Positions 6,906 to 14,721 of a DNA stretch of 23,021 nt are shown one piece after another. Under the pieces are notes generated by a model that had not been told where the DNA came from, made no database searches, and saw only the letters and a program-made list of their open reading frames with translations. Numbering within the stretch: position 1 is the stretch's first letter; every line of letters begins with the position of its first letter. Origin of the DNA: Thermoleophilia bacterium (GTDB taxonomy: Bacteria > Actinomycetota > Thermoleophilia > Gaiellales > SKUG01). The stretch is from the NCBI GenBank assembly GCA_020438525.1, contig JAGQUL010000125.1, positions 1-23,021 on the forward strand. Direction: 5' to 3'. Position numbers and translations under genes: made by a program.

Positions 6906-7637
6906 TCAGCGGCGCACGTGCGCCGTCGTCAGCTGCAGACCGTCCGCGCCCGCGCGGATCGAGCGCGTCGACCCCGCGCGCATGATGAGCGACAGGCCTG
7001 GTGCGAGCGCCTGATCGACGTCGTCCGCCACGAGCACGCCCGCACCTCCGGTGACCACGAGCGCGACGTCGCGGTCCAGTTGCGCGGCGGGCAGCTCGCA
7101 GCCTGCCGCGACGCGCACGTTCGTGGCGTTCATCGAGCCTGCCGCGAGCCTCGCCGAACCAGGCTTCTGGAGCGGCGTGCACACCGCCAGCGGCTCCGCG
7201 GCCGCGATCGCCACCGTCGCCTCGACGTCCAGTTGCTCGACGCGGTCCTGCCACGCCTGGAACAGCTCGCGCTCCTCCCAGCGAATGTGGTCGTGCAGCA
7301 GCGTCGCCAGCTCGGCCGCGACGGCCGCATTGGTTGGATTGTCGACGAGGCGCGCCTGCAACACGCGCAGGCGCAGGTGCTCGCTCGCCATGCGCGCGAC
7401 CTCGTCGTCGGTCGTGCATCCGTGCCGCGCCGCCAGCGGCAGTAGCTCGACCTCCTCGCGACGCATGTGCGACGAGAGCTCGACGCGGAAGAACGCGAGC
7501 ACGTCCGCGACGGCAGTCTCGAGCGCCTGCTCGTCGTCCACCTCGTCGGCCTCGGCCGCGCGCCCGAGCCGCAGCGCCTGGGCGAGCCCGTGCTGGTGGT
7601 CGTGCGAGTACGGGATGAGCCATTCGGCGCGGCGCAT
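6906..7637 (-). CDS. Hemerythrin HHE-domain protein with C-terminal cupin-like domain
   Basis: A 243-residue soluble protein. The N-terminal four-helix hemerythrin domain carries the expected di-iron ligands: His12/His14/His16 in PYSHDHQHG, His57 with Glu61/Glu62, His87 in SEHLRL, and His115/His117 with Glu121/Glu122 in LHDHIRWEERE. Such domains bind O2 or NO-derived ligands. From about residue 168 (MNATNVRVAAGCELP) the sequence looks like beta strands of a small cupin-type fold. This joining is uncommon, but the second fold is only inferred. ATG 7637 has GAGGAGG 5 bases upstream. It is transcribed away from the HTH regulator gene across a 59-base promoter region, so that regulator may control it. 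Alternative HHE annotations would not change the basic call. Confidence 0.8.
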   Translation of the reverse strand: MRRAEWLIPYSHDHQHGLAQALRLGRAAEADEVDDEQALETAVADVLAFFRVELSSHMRREEVELLPLAARHGCTTDDEVARMASEHLRLRVLQARLVDNPTNAAVAAELATLLHDHIRWEERELFQAWQDRVEQLDVEATVAIAAAEPLAVCTPLQKPGSARLAAGSMNATNVRVAAGCELPAAQLDRDVALVVTGGAGVLVADDVDQALAPGLSLIMRAGSTRSIRAGADGLQLTTAHVRR

Positions 7638-7663
7638 GCCGGCCTCCTCTGGGCGATCGCGGA

Positions 7664-7696
7664 TTACATCGATACAATGGCGTCGATACTAGCTGC
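7664..7696. promoter_or_regulatory. Divergent promoter with TCGATAC direct repeats
   Basis: TCGATAC occurs at 7669-7675 and 7683-7689, 14 bases apart, between the divergent hemerythrin and HTH-regulator genes. The second copy contains GATACT (7685-7690), six bases before the GTG at 7697. This is the same arrangement as at the rhodanese-MoeB gene, and it fits a leaderless -10 region. The repeats could be the regulator's own operator. Confidence 0.45.
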
Positions 7697-8401
7697 GTGA
7701 GGAAGGTGCGTGTGCCGGGCGATACACCACGATCCAGTACCGCGCGCCTCGTGCTCGAAGCGCTGCAGGTCGCGCCCGAGCCGGCCACGAGCGCGCAGGT
7801 TGCCGAAGCGACCGGGCTTGCGCCGTCCGTCGTGCGCCACCACCTGCGCCGCCTGCGCGAGGCCGGCACGGTCGTCGAAGTCGACCACGGCCTCGAGACC
7901 GGCATGCGCGGTCGTCCCGCGCGCGCGTGGCGCGTCCGTCCCACAGTCGACGTGTTCGCGGTCGGGAGCATCGCGGCCGAGCTCGCACGCGCCCGCGGGG
8001 ATGCCATCGAAGACCCCGTCACCACGGCCGCGATCACCGAGCTCGGCAGGCAGCTCGCGACGGCGAGCGACGGCGACTCGCTCGCCTCGATCCGTGCGGG
8101 ACTGGCGCGGCTCGGGTTCGCACCTCGCTCGGTCCAGGGCGCCGACGGCGCCGAGCAGATCGTGCTCGACGAGTGCCCGTTCGTCGACCCGTCCTGCGGC
8201 GTCACGGACCTGGCGATCTGTCGGGTCCACGGGATGCTCGCCGACGGCATGGCAGGGCCATCGCGTCGCGTGGACCACATCGACGTGGATCCAACCGGGC
8301 GGGGCTGCATCATCTGTCTCGAGCGCGTACGAAACAGGGCCGCAGCGCCGCGGACGGGCATCGACATTCGTCCCGTTTCAGACGGGGGTGGAGCGTCGTG
8401 A
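7697..8401 (+). CDS. ArsR/SufR-like HTH transcriptional regulator with cysteine cluster
   Basis: A 234-residue regulator. A winged HTH lies at about residues 15-65 (SAQVAEATGLAPSVVRHHLRRLREAGTVV, followed by a GRPARAW wing). The C-terminal half carries five cysteines: Cys160, Cys167, Cys175, Cys204 and Cys207 in CPFVDPSC, AICRVHG and GCIIC. Similar regulators of the SufR type hold an iron-sulphur cluster, so this may sense O2, NO or iron status; that is inference. The start is GTG 7697, preceded by GATACT six bases upstream as for a leaderless message. GTG 7712 with AGGAAGG before it is an alternative, giving 229 residues. Its divergent neighbour is a hemerythrin gene. It sits before the Moco/nitrate block and could govern part of it. 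Confidence 0.75.
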   Translation: MRKVRVPGDTPRSSTARLVLEALQVAPEPATSAQVAEATGLAPSVVRHHLRRLREAGTVVEVDHGLETGMRGRPARAWRVRPTVDVFAVGSIAAELARARGDAIEDPVTTAAITELGRQLATASDGDSLASIRAGLARLGFAPRSVQGADGAEQIVLDECPFVDPSCGVTDLAICRVHGMLADGMAGPSRRVDHIDVDPTGRGCIICLERVRNRAAAPRTGIDIRPVSDGGGAS

Positions 8402-8409
8402 GCTCCACC
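8387..8409 (+). terminator. Hairpin at the end of the regulator gene
   Basis: GGTGGAGC (8387-8394) and GCTCCACC (8402-8409) form a perfect 8-bp stem around a 7-base loop that includes the regulator stop codon. No T run follows. It lies between converging genes, where a terminator is expected. Confidence 0.45.
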
Positions 8410-8509
8410 GAGGTCTCGCTCGTCGACATCACGGATGCCGCGGGCATCGGCAATTGTCGCTCAGAGCGGGTTTCTTGTGCTCGGGCGACCATCGCGCAGC
8501 TCGCAATCG

Positions 8510-9454
8510 TCAACGATGCGCGAGGGCCGTACCCGCGGGCTCGCGTGCGCCCGCATCACGTGTGCCTGGATCGCGTGCGCCGAGGACTCCGAGTGCTACC
8601 GCGCCCGCGCCGCAGGCCGCCCCGGCAAGCACGGCTGGTCCCACGAGCCGCGGGTCGGTGAGCCACCCGACCATCAGCGCGAAGCCGGGGATCAGATATA
8701 CCGCGAGCGCGGCGGTGCGCGCACCGAGACGACGAACCGCCTCGAAGAAGAACACGTAGGCAAGGCCGGTCGGCAGTACGCCCAGCGCGATCACCGCGAG
8801 GATGACGTTCCGGGACGGCATGTCTGGCGTCGGTCCGATCAGCCATGTGGGCGTCATGAGCAGTGCGGCGAGGATCGTCAGGCCTGCGGTGCCGCGGAGG
8901 GGGCCGAAGTGCAGCACGGCAGGCTGGATCGTCACCATGGATCCGGCATGCGAGAGCGCAGCCACGAGCAACAGGCCAACGGCCCACGCGGGCGCCCCTG
9001 CGGGACTGGCAATTGCAGGGATCGCAGCGGCGAACGTTCCGAGCATGAGCGCCAGGAGCGCTCGGCTCGTGAGGCCTCGATGCTCGGACGAGCCGCGCGA
9101 AACGATGCCGGCAAGCAGGGCAGCCCACACGGGAACGGTGCCGAGCACGACCCCTGTGGTGGTGCTGGTCGCGCCGACCTGTCCGAGCGATACGGTCGCG
9201 TAGGCGATGCCCGTGAGCACGCCTCCAACGAGCAGCGCGCGCCACGCGACTCGTCGACGTGCGGGATCGGTCGCCGCGGTCGGGGGAGCCGGCGAAGGGC
9301 GCAGCGCGACCGCGGCGCAGATCACGATCGCGCCGATCATGCATCGCAGGAATGTCAGCTCGAGTGGCTCGAGTTCGGTGAGCGCGACTTCGGTGATCTG
9401 GAACGCGGATCCCCAGCATGCCGCGGTGGCGATGAGGCATGCCAGCGCAATCAT
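8510..9454 (-). CDS. EamA/DMT-superfamily transporter
   Basis: A 314-residue membrane protein with about ten hydrophobic segments in two EamA repeats. It starts MIALACLIATAACWGSAFQITEVAL and includes ELTFLRCMIGAIVICAAVAL, TGIAYATVSLGQVGATSTTT, then the second repeat with LGVLPTGLAYVFFFEAVRRLGARTAALAVYLIPGFALM. The family exports small metabolites or drugs; the substrate cannot be told. I chose ATG 9454 because the first transmembrane helix starts there. There is no clear ribosome binding site, and the open frame upstream is Arg-rich and unlike the family. The tail after the last helix is a short repetitive GTRDAGAREPAG segment. It is convergent with the HTH regulator, with about 110 bases between the stops. 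Confidence 0.8.
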   Translation of the reverse strand: MIALACLIATAACWGSAFQITEVALTELEPLELTFLRCMIGAIVICAAVALRPSPAPPTAATDPARRRVAWRALLVGGVLTGIAYATVSLGQVGATSTTTGVVLGTVPVWAALLAGIVSRGSSEHRGLTSRALLALMLGTFAAAIPAIASPAGAPAWAVGLLLVAALSHAGSMVTIQPAVLHFGPLRGTAGLTILAALLMTPTWLIGPTPDMPSRNVILAVIALGVLPTGLAYVFFFEAVRRLGARTAALAVYLIPGFALMVGWLTDPRLVGPAVLAGAACGAGAVALGVLGARDPGTRDAGAREPAGTALAHR

Positions 9455-9603
9455 GCGATTACGTCGGGTGAGCCGCTGCGAGGCGGCGAAATCGACGCCG
9501 CCTGTCAGCAGCTGTGCGGTCTCGCATCGCAGGCATGCCGCGCCCGTGGCATGCGCACGCAATACGCAAGCGCCGCATGCCGTCTGCGTACGAGCGCAGC
9601 CGC

Positions 9604-10029
9604 TCACGCGAGCGCGAGTTCGGCGTCGTGTCGTACGGATTCGACCGACTCGCGTGGGCGCAACGGCGTCAGGTGAAAGCGAGGGCCGACGCGGGCGAGC
9701 ATCGGCGTGCCGGAGGGCAGCAGCAGCCACACGTCATCGTGGATGCTGCCGTCGAGCAGGGCGAAGCATCCGAGGCCCGGTGACCGATGTCGATGCAGCG
9801 ACACCAGATCGGTCGCGCACGATCGAACGTGACGCAGCACCGCCTGCAGCATCATCGGTGACATCTCGCGTGGCCGATCATCCCAGCATGCCTCGACCAC
9901 GCGCTCGACGTCGACGGCCGATGCACCGGGCTCGATGAAGAGACTGACCTTAAGCCCTGTATGTCGAATGCTGGATTCATGCAGTCGCTCCACGACGCTC
10001 GGGCTGGGAGGGACGGGCGTGACGTGCAT
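9604..10029 (-). CDS. Short baeRF-like protein, N-terminal domain only (possibly truncated)
   Basis: A 141-residue protein. The pattern resembles the N-terminal domain of bacterial eRF1-like (baeRF) proteins: KVSLFIEPG early, a helical middle, SPGLGCFALLDGSIHDDVWLLLPSG, then ARVGPRFHLTPLRPRE. In that family this last motif is normally followed by a middle domain beginning with a strand such as YVLALS. Here the protein stops after about 18 more residues, so it is either a single-domain relative or a remnant. The start is ATG 10029 with GAGG 9 bases before it. The family assignment is tentative, and its role (ribosome-associated in the full-length group) should not be assumed. The gaps on both sides (9455-9603 and 10030-10147) hold no gene I can support. 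Confidence 0.5.
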   Translation of the reverse strand: MHVTPVPPSPSVVERLHESSIRHTGLKVSLFIEPGASAVDVERVVEACWDDRPREMSPMMLQAVLRHVRSCATDLVSLHRHRSPGLGCFALLDGSIHDDVWLLLPSGTPMLARVGPRFHLTPLRPRESVESVRHDAELALA

Positions 10030-10147
10030 GGAAGCAGCCTCGGTTCTGCGGCGGATGGCACGAATCGTGCTCGGCAAGCATTGCGCACGCGCGTGGTGTG
10101 CTCACACCGTGTTTTGCCGCAGATCGTTGCGCACATCGACGCGGATA

Positions 10148-10540
10148 TCACGCGACGCGGGCCCCGACGAGCGTGATGGCGACGAACACGGTCACGCTGA
10201 CGGTGGTCACGGCCACGATCGGTCGGCGAAGAACCCAGTCGATCGGCCGCTCGAAGCGGACCTCGCCATGATCGAGCAGGCGCGCGAGCAGGCGGGATTC
10301 ACCCGACAGGACGAGAGCGGAGCCAAGGATGAAGACGCTGCCTCCCGGCCCCGGAATGAAGATGTTCGCGAAACCGAATGCCAGCAGCCCGAACCCGAGC
10401 AGGATACGGAGCAGTCTTCGCGGGTGCGCGCGAGGCACGTGGCTGCGCTCGTGAAACCGCGTGATGAAGCGCTCGCCACGTTTCGAGTCGGCTGCTCGTG
10501 CCGCGTGGGCCGCTGCATGCTGCCTGATTCGAGTCAGCAT
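10148..10540 (-). CDS. PGPGW-type small membrane protein
   Basis: A 130-residue protein of the putative transmembrane PGPGW family. A charged N-terminal stretch leads to LLRILLGFGLLAFGFANIFIPGPGGSVFILGSALVLSGESRLLARLLDHGEVRFERPIDWVLRRP, which holds two membrane segments around IPGPGG (Gly in place of the final Trp). A third hydrophobic segment (IVAVTTVSVTVFVAITLVG) ends the protein. The function of the family is not known. I chose ATG 10540; ATG 10579 with GGGAG close upstream is an alternative. It lies upstream of the baeRF-like gene on the same strand with about 120 bases between, so co-transcription is possible. Confidence 0.72.
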   Translation of the reverse strand: MLTRIRQHAAAHAARAADSKRGERFITRFHERSHVPRAHPRRLLRILLGFGLLAFGFANIFIPGPGGSVFILGSALVLSGESRLLARLLDHGEVRFERPIDWVLRRPIVAVTTVSVTVFVAITLVGARVA

Positions 10541-10621
10541 GCAGCGCCGACCCTCGTCATCGCTCGAACTGCCGAGCATGAGCTCCCAGCAGGTTCCAGC
10601 GGCAGTGTCATCGACGGAGCT

Positions 10622-10642
10622 CCTCGATCGAGGGGACGCCCC
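10622..10642. other. Palindrome pair in the 10.54-10.78 kb gap
   Basis: CCTCGATCGAGG (10622-10633) is a perfect 12-bp palindrome, directly overlapped by GGGG-acg-CCCC (10632-10642). Both lie in the divergent gap between the PGPGW gene and the rhodanese-MoeB gene and may be part of a terminator or operator. Confidence 0.3.
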
Positions 10643-10751
10643 TGCATGGTATGGAAACTGCGGGGAGGGACAACCGTAATTCTCCGCAGCTCGATCGATG
10701 CGCCTGCAATCGTCTCCGCGCACTGAGGCAGTCGGCGGTGGCGGCCGCGTG

Positions 10752-10770
10752 TCGCGGAATCCGCGATACT
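10752..10770 (+). promoter_or_regulatory. Leaderless promoter with operator-like palindrome before the moeB fusion
   Basis: TCGCGG-AAT-CCGCGA (10752-10766) is a perfect inverted repeat. Two more outer pairs extend it to 21 bases with one mismatch pair. It overlaps GATACT (10765-10770), which sits six bases before the GTG start at 10777. A repressor bound here would block the polymerase. GATACT-N6-GTG is identical in layout to the HTH regulator gene at 7697. Confidence 0.5.
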
Positions 10771-10776
10771 TGAGGT

Positions 10777-11889
10777 GTGTCCTCGGACCCACAACAGATT
10801 CCCGAAGTCGAACCACGCCCTGCGCACCTGCGATGGCGAACGGGCGTGCCCATCGTGGACATCCGAGCGCCGCACGAGCGGGTGCGTGGCCGGATCGAGG
10901 GTGTGCACGAGCGAGGCGACGATGATGACCCCCTCGAGCTGTGTCTGCAGCTCGCAGCCCTGTCGTCAGAGGGCATCGTCATGTGTGCCACGGGCGTGCG
11001 CAGCGAAGCCGTCGCGCGGGAGCTCGTGCGCGCGGGTCACTCCGGCTGGTGCTCGCTGGCCGGGGGGATCGGGGCATGGTCGAGCGCCGGTCTGCCCGTC
11101 CTGCGCGACGCCGGGCTGACAGACGAGCAGCACGAACGCTACTCCCGCCAGCTGCTCCTGCCCGACGTGGGCGTCGCCGGCCAGCTGCAGCTGCTGCAGT
11201 CACGCGTGCTCGTCGTCGGTGCAGGGGGACTTGGGTCGCCGGTCATCCTGTACCTGGCCGCCGCGGGAGTCGGAACGATCGGTATCGCCGACGACGACGA
11301 GGTCGAACTGTCCAACCTGCATCGACAGGTCATCCACGACACGCGATCGCTGGGGGAGTCGAAGGCCGCCTCGGCCGCACGTCGCGCACGAGACCTGAAT
11401 CCCGACGTCGACGCGGTCGTGTTCACCCAGCGCGTCGGAGACACCAACGCCGACGAGCTGCTGGACTTCGGCTGGGACGTCATCGTCGACTGCAGCGACA
11501 GCTTCGCCACCAGGTACCTGCTCTCCGATGCGGCCGTTGTCCGTTCGATTCCCGTCGTGCACGGCTCCATCTATCGAACCGACGGCCAGGTCGCGGTGTT
11601 CGCACCGCCGCTCGGTCCGTGCTACCGATGCCTGTATCCGGTGCAGGCGGCTCCCGAGATTGCCCCGAACTGTGCGGACGCAGGCGTGCTCGGCGTGCTG
11701 CCGGGGATCATCGGTTCCATGCAGGCCAACGAAGCGATCAAGCTGCTGCTTGGTGTGCATTCCGAGCTGCAGGGCGGCCTGCTGCTGTATGACGCGATCG
11801 CGCCCCGACTCGACGTCGTGCGCGTGCCGCGACGGCCCGATTGTCGCGGCTGCGGAGACCGGAACGATTCCACCACGCTCAATCGGTGA
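10777..11889 (+). CDS. moeB: MoeB/ThiF-type adenylyltransferase with N-terminal rhodanese domain
   Basis: Activates the C-terminal Gly-Gly of MoaD by adenylation and likely supplies sulphur for its thiocarboxylate. Of 370 residues, about 15-110 form a rhodanese domain with active-site Cys70 in CATGVRS. Residues 115-370 are the E1-like domain with ATP motif GAGGLGSP (148-155), DDDEVELSNLHRQ (172-184), and zinc ligands CYRC (282-285) and CRGC (356-359). In most MoeZ/MOCS3-type fusions the rhodanese domain is C-terminal; here the order is reversed. The start GTG 10777 has no useful ribosome binding site but a -10-like GATACT six bases upstream. The gene converges with, and overlaps by 11 bases, the hemerythrin gene ending the moa operon. 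A ThiF role is possible, but the context favours Moco. Confidence 0.88.
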   Translation: MSSDPQQIPEVEPRPAHLRWRTGVPIVDIRAPHERVRGRIEGVHERGDDDDPLELCLQLAALSSEGIVMCATGVRSEAVARELVRAGHSGWCSLAGGIGAWSSAGLPVLRDAGLTDEQHERYSRQLLLPDVGVAGQLQLLQSRVLVVGAGGLGSPVILYLAAAGVGTIGIADDDEVELSNLHRQVIHDTRSLGESKAASAARRARDLNPDVDAVVFTQRVGDTNADELLDFGWDVIVDCSDSFATRYLLSDAAVVRSIPVVHGSIYRTDGQVAVFAPPLGPCYRCLYPVQAAPEIAPNCADAGVLGVLPGIIGSMQANEAIKLLLGVHSELQGGLLLYDAIAPRLDVVRVPRRPDCRGCGDRNDSTTLNR

Positions 11890-12448
11890 GCGTGCCGACC
11901 CGCGCGGTTTCCCTGCGAGCCCGCATCTCATCACCGATCGCCTTCAGTTCGTCCGATCCGAGGGCCGAGCGTGCGGTCACGAAGACATGTTCGTCCTCGG
12001 CCCGGATGTGCTCGACGTAGATGGCCTGCAGTCGGGTCGACAGTTCCACGAAGCGCCGACGGTCCGCGGCGTCGACGCCGCCGCGTGCGAGCCAGCTGCG
12101 GCCGATCCGGTCATGCTCGGCGTGCAGGATCGCGGCCTCGTCATGCTCGTGTTCGAGCCGCTCGACGACCTCGAGGGCAGTTGCGACATCGGGACGGTTC
12201 GCGTGCGTGCGCAATCGGGGAAAGAGTGAGTGCTCCTCGTCCTGCGTGTGGAGGGGTGCCGCATTCGCGAAGTACTCGAGCGCTGCGTGCAGGGCGTTGC
12301 GCCATTCGACATCGAGCGGCGACGGAGCTTCGTCGCCGGCTCGTGCAAGCATCGCGAGGAAGCGCTCGACGCGACGGTGGCAGTCCTGGAGCATGTCCAG
12401 CGGCTGGTCGAAGTCCGCGAGTGGCGGGTTTCCGGGCATGAGCATCAT
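11879..12448 (-). CDS. Hemerythrin HHE-domain protein at the end of the moa operon
   Basis: A 189-residue four-helix protein with candidate di-iron ligands His24, His67 with Glu71/Glu72/His73, His100/His102, and His147 with Glu151/Glu153/His154. It likely binds O2 or NO-type ligands, or guards an iron or molybdenum enzyme; the precise role is not known. The start ATG 12448 overlaps the mobA stop (ATGA), with GGAG 5 bases upstream, so it is translationally coupled to mobA. It ends inside the 3' end of the convergent moeB fusion. Its inclusion in a Moco operon suggests a job in nitrate or NO metabolism. Confidence 0.82.
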   Translation of the reverse strand: MMLMPGNPPLADFDQPLDMLQDCHRRVERFLAMLARAGDEAPSPLDVEWRNALHAALEYFANAAPLHTQDEEHSLFPRLRTHANRPDVATALEVVERLEHEHDEAAILHAEHDRIGRSWLARGGVDAADRRRFVELSTRLQAIYVEHIRAEDEHVFVTARSALGSDELKAIGDEMRARRETARVGTLTD

Positions 12449-13032
12449 CGTTGCTCCAGTGCTCGACGGTACTCGTCGGGCGTGTTGAGGTTGGCAAACG
12501 GATCAGGTGTGTCGGCGAGCGACTCGAGCTCGTCGATCGGGATCAGCAGCACGTCTGGAAGGCATTCGATCAGTCCGCGCAACGATCGCCCGCCACCATC
12601 GATGTAGCGCTGGACGTACGGCACGACGCTCGCGTTCCATGCTGCGCACAGCGGCTCCACGCCGTGCGAGCTGACCGGTGCGACGATGGAGTGCCCATCG
12701 AGTCGAACGAGCAGCTCCTGCAACACGTCAGCCGTCACGAACGGGGCGTCGCACGGGCATGTCACGCACCTGTCATGGCGCGCCGCGCGCAGGCCCCCGT
12801 GCAGCGCGCCGATCGGCCCGATGTCGACCGGTTCGTCGACGGCGACCCGGGCAGCGCCTACCGGTGCCTTGCCAGGCCGTGCGAGGACGATGACCACGTC
12901 GGACACCGCGCGCGTCGCGATGGCGACGGCGTGGTCGAGGAGCGTGGATTCGCCCCACGGCAGCATCGACTTGTCTCGGCCCATGCGCCTGCTTCGACCG
13001 CCTGCCAGGATGAGTGCCGTCGCCTCGATCAT
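12445..13032 (-). CDS. mobA: Molybdenum cofactor guanylyltransferase
   Basis: Transfers GMP from GTP to Mo-molybdopterin to give the MGD cofactor used by NarG. It has 195 residues, the usual size. The nucleotide-binding signature ALILAGGRSRRMGRDKSMLPWG is at the N-terminus, with IGPIGALHGGLRAA and CPCDAPFV (metal-binding Asp) in the middle. It ends FANLNTPDEYRRAL, the typical NINTPEDL-like finish. ATG 13032 overlaps the mobB stop as ATGA; an upstream in-frame ATG at 13056 lies inside mobB and is less likely. The stop overlaps the following hemerythrin start in the same way. Confidence 0.93.
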   Translation of the reverse strand: MIEATALILAGGRSRRMGRDKSMLPWGESTLLDHAVAIATRAVSDVVIVLARPGKAPVGAARVAVDEPVDIGPIGALHGGLRAARHDRCVTCPCDAPFVTADVLQELLVRLDGHSIVAPVSSHGVEPLCAAWNASVVPYVQRYIDGGGRSLRGLIECLPDVLLIPIDELESLADTPDPFANLNTPDEYRRALEQR

Positions 13033-13526
13033 AATTCGCGGCTCGACTCCAGGCATGCGTCCACGATCCGTGCCAACTCCGCCGCCTCGAGCTCGTCGGG
13101 CAGCACGCCGATCGTGATCACGGATGCGTCGTGGGTCAGGCGTTCGTCCTGCGCCGGATCGAGGTGGATCGCGAATCCGGACGCGGACCGAAAGCCCTCG
13201 GCGAGCACCACGTCGACGTGCTCCGCAATCCGCCCCACTGCCTCGTCGAGGCCGATCCGTGGATGGTCATGCAGCAGCGTGGCGGTTGAACTCGGACCCA
13301 CGAGGACCGTTGCGACGGCCCCGGCGACACGATGGCGGTCGCTGTCCTTGCCGGGATGGTCCAGGTCGAATCCATGGTGCGTGTGCTTGATGGTTCCGAC
13401 CCGCAGGCCGCGATCGGCGATTGCCGGGATGATGCGTTCGATGAGGGTCGTCTTGCCGACGTTGGAGTGCGGACCGCTCACGCGAACCACGATGGGCCGT
13501 GCTCCTTCAGGGGAGGGTGAGGACAT
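13029..13526 (-). CDS. mobB: Molybdopterin-guanine dinucleotide biosynthesis adaptor MobB
   Basis: A 165-residue P-loop GTPase that assists MobA and possibly cofactor delivery. Walker A is GPHSNVGKTTL at about residues 18-28. It is followed by GTIKHTHHGFDLDHPGKDSDRHRVAGA, the typical His-rich and Asp-Arg segment, and by VDVVLAEGFR as the Walker B-like strand. ATG 13526 starts 20 bases inside the end of moeA and has GGAAGGAG about 9 bases upstream. It is the only junction in the operon that is not a 4-bp overlap. Confidence 0.92.
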   Translation of the reverse strand: MSSPSPEGARPIVVRVSGPHSNVGKTTLIERIIPAIADRGLRVGTIKHTHHGFDLDHPGKDSDRHRVAGAVATVLVGPSSTATLLHDHPRIGLDEAVGRIAEHVDVVLAEGFRSASGFAIHLDPAQDERLTHDASVITIGVLPDELEAAELARIVDACLESSREL

Positions 13527-14721
13527 CGACGGATGCTCCTTCCGGCAGCTCGAGGACCGTCTCGGGGACGACGAGGAACCCGTTCGACTGCGCGAGCGCG
13601 TGCATCATCGCCGAGCCCTGTCGTCGCGTCGGCGTGACCTCGAGCATGCCGTCGGGGGCGCGCTCGATGCGTGCGGTCGCGAGCAGGCGGCGTCCGCCCG
13701 CGTGCGCGAACGGGGTGGTGAGACGGGCACGCTCGTAGGCAGGGCCGCTCGGCGCTCCGCCATGCAGGACGCGAAGGAGCGGATCGACGAACGCCGCAAA
13801 GCCCGCGACGCAGGAGATCGGATTGCCGGGAAGCCCGAACACCCATGTCGAGCCGATCCGACCGCACAGCAGCGGCTTGCCGGGCTTCATGCGGACGCGC
13901 CAGAATACCCGCTCCATGCCGAGGTCCGCCAGCACCTGCTTGACGTGGTCGTATCGGCCGACCGAGACGCCGCCGGAGATGAGCAGCACGTCGGCATCGA
14001 GCCCCGAGACGATGCGATCACGGATCGCGTCCGCGTCGTCGTGGACGATGCCGAGGTCGTGCACGAGGCAGCCGGCAGTCGCGGCGAGCGAGCGCATCGT
14101 GATGCCGTTGGAGTCGTAGATCTGGCCGGGCTCGAGCGCGGCTCCGTCCGTGTGGGTCACGAGCTCCGCGCCCGTCGCCAGCGTCGCGACCCTCGCCTGG
14201 CGATGCACCTGCACGTCGACCACACCGGCGTTCGCAAGCAGTGCCGCGATGTTCGTCGTGAGCCGATCGCCCCGCGCGGCGAGCAGGTCGCCGGCATGGA
14301 CATCCTCGCCACGCCGGCGAACGTGTCGACCGGTCGCAACGGGTGCGCGAACTTCGACCACCTCGCCGCGATGGCGGGCGTGCTCGAGCTGGAGGACGGC
14401 ATCCGCGCCCGGTGGCAGCGGGGCGCCGGTCATGATGCGTTGAGTCGTTTCGGCCGCGACTTCGAGCTCGCTGCGTGCCCCCGCTGCGATCGTCCCGTGC
14501 AGGACCAGCAGCACCGGATCATCGTCGCCTGCCGAATCGGTGTCCGCCGATCGGATCGCGTAGCCGTCCATCGCCGAGTTGTCGAATGGCGGCAGGTCGA
14601 TGTCGGACGTCACGTCCATGGCGATGATGCGGCCGAGCGCCTGCTCGAGCGCCGCACGCTCGGATTCCAGCGCCGTCGCGCGCTCGGCGATCAACGCCCA
14701 TGCCTCGTCCATGTCGATCAT
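13507..14721 (-). CDS. moeA: Molybdopterin molybdenumtransferase
   Basis: Inserts molybdate into adenylylated molybdopterin. It has 404 residues with all the usual MoeA signatures: LPPFDNSAMDGYAIR near 43-57, MTGAPLPPGADAV, GRHVRRRGEDV, QIYDSNG, LLISGGVSVGRYDHVKQVL, the Mo-binding region WRVRMKPGKPLLCGR, and FGLPGNPISC. It ends in the small beta domain IV (RRQGSAMMHALAQSNGFLVVPE). ATG 14721 overlaps the mog/moaB stop (ATGA); a second ATG at 14712 is possible. Together with the upstream gene it covers the last two chemical steps of Mo insertion. Confidence 0.95.
   Translation of the reverse strand: MIDMDEAWALIAERATALESERAALEQALGRIIAMDVTSDIDLPPFDNSAMDGYAIRSADTDSAGDDDPVLLVLHGTIAAGARSELEVAAETTQRIMTGAPLPPGADAVLQLEHARHRGEVVEVRAPVATGRHVRRRGEDVHAGDLLAARGDRLTTNIAALLANAGVVDVQVHRQARVATLATGAELVTHTDGAALEPGQIYDSNGITMRSLAATAGCLVHDLGIVHDDADAIRDRIVSGLDADVLLISGGVSVGRYDHVKQVLADLGMERVFWRVRMKPGKPLLCGRIGSTWVFGLPGNPISCVAGFAAFVDPLLRVLHGGAPSGPAYERARLTTPFAHAGGRRLLATARIERAPDGMLEVTPTRRQGSAMMHALAQSNGFLVVPETVLELPEGASVDVLTLP

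Noticed and set aside
8398..8661. GTG-started 87-codon frame overlapping the regulator stop (GTGA)
   Set aside because: The first 30 residues look reasonable, but the rest is Arg-rich and lies antisense to the end of the EamA transporter; no family recognised.
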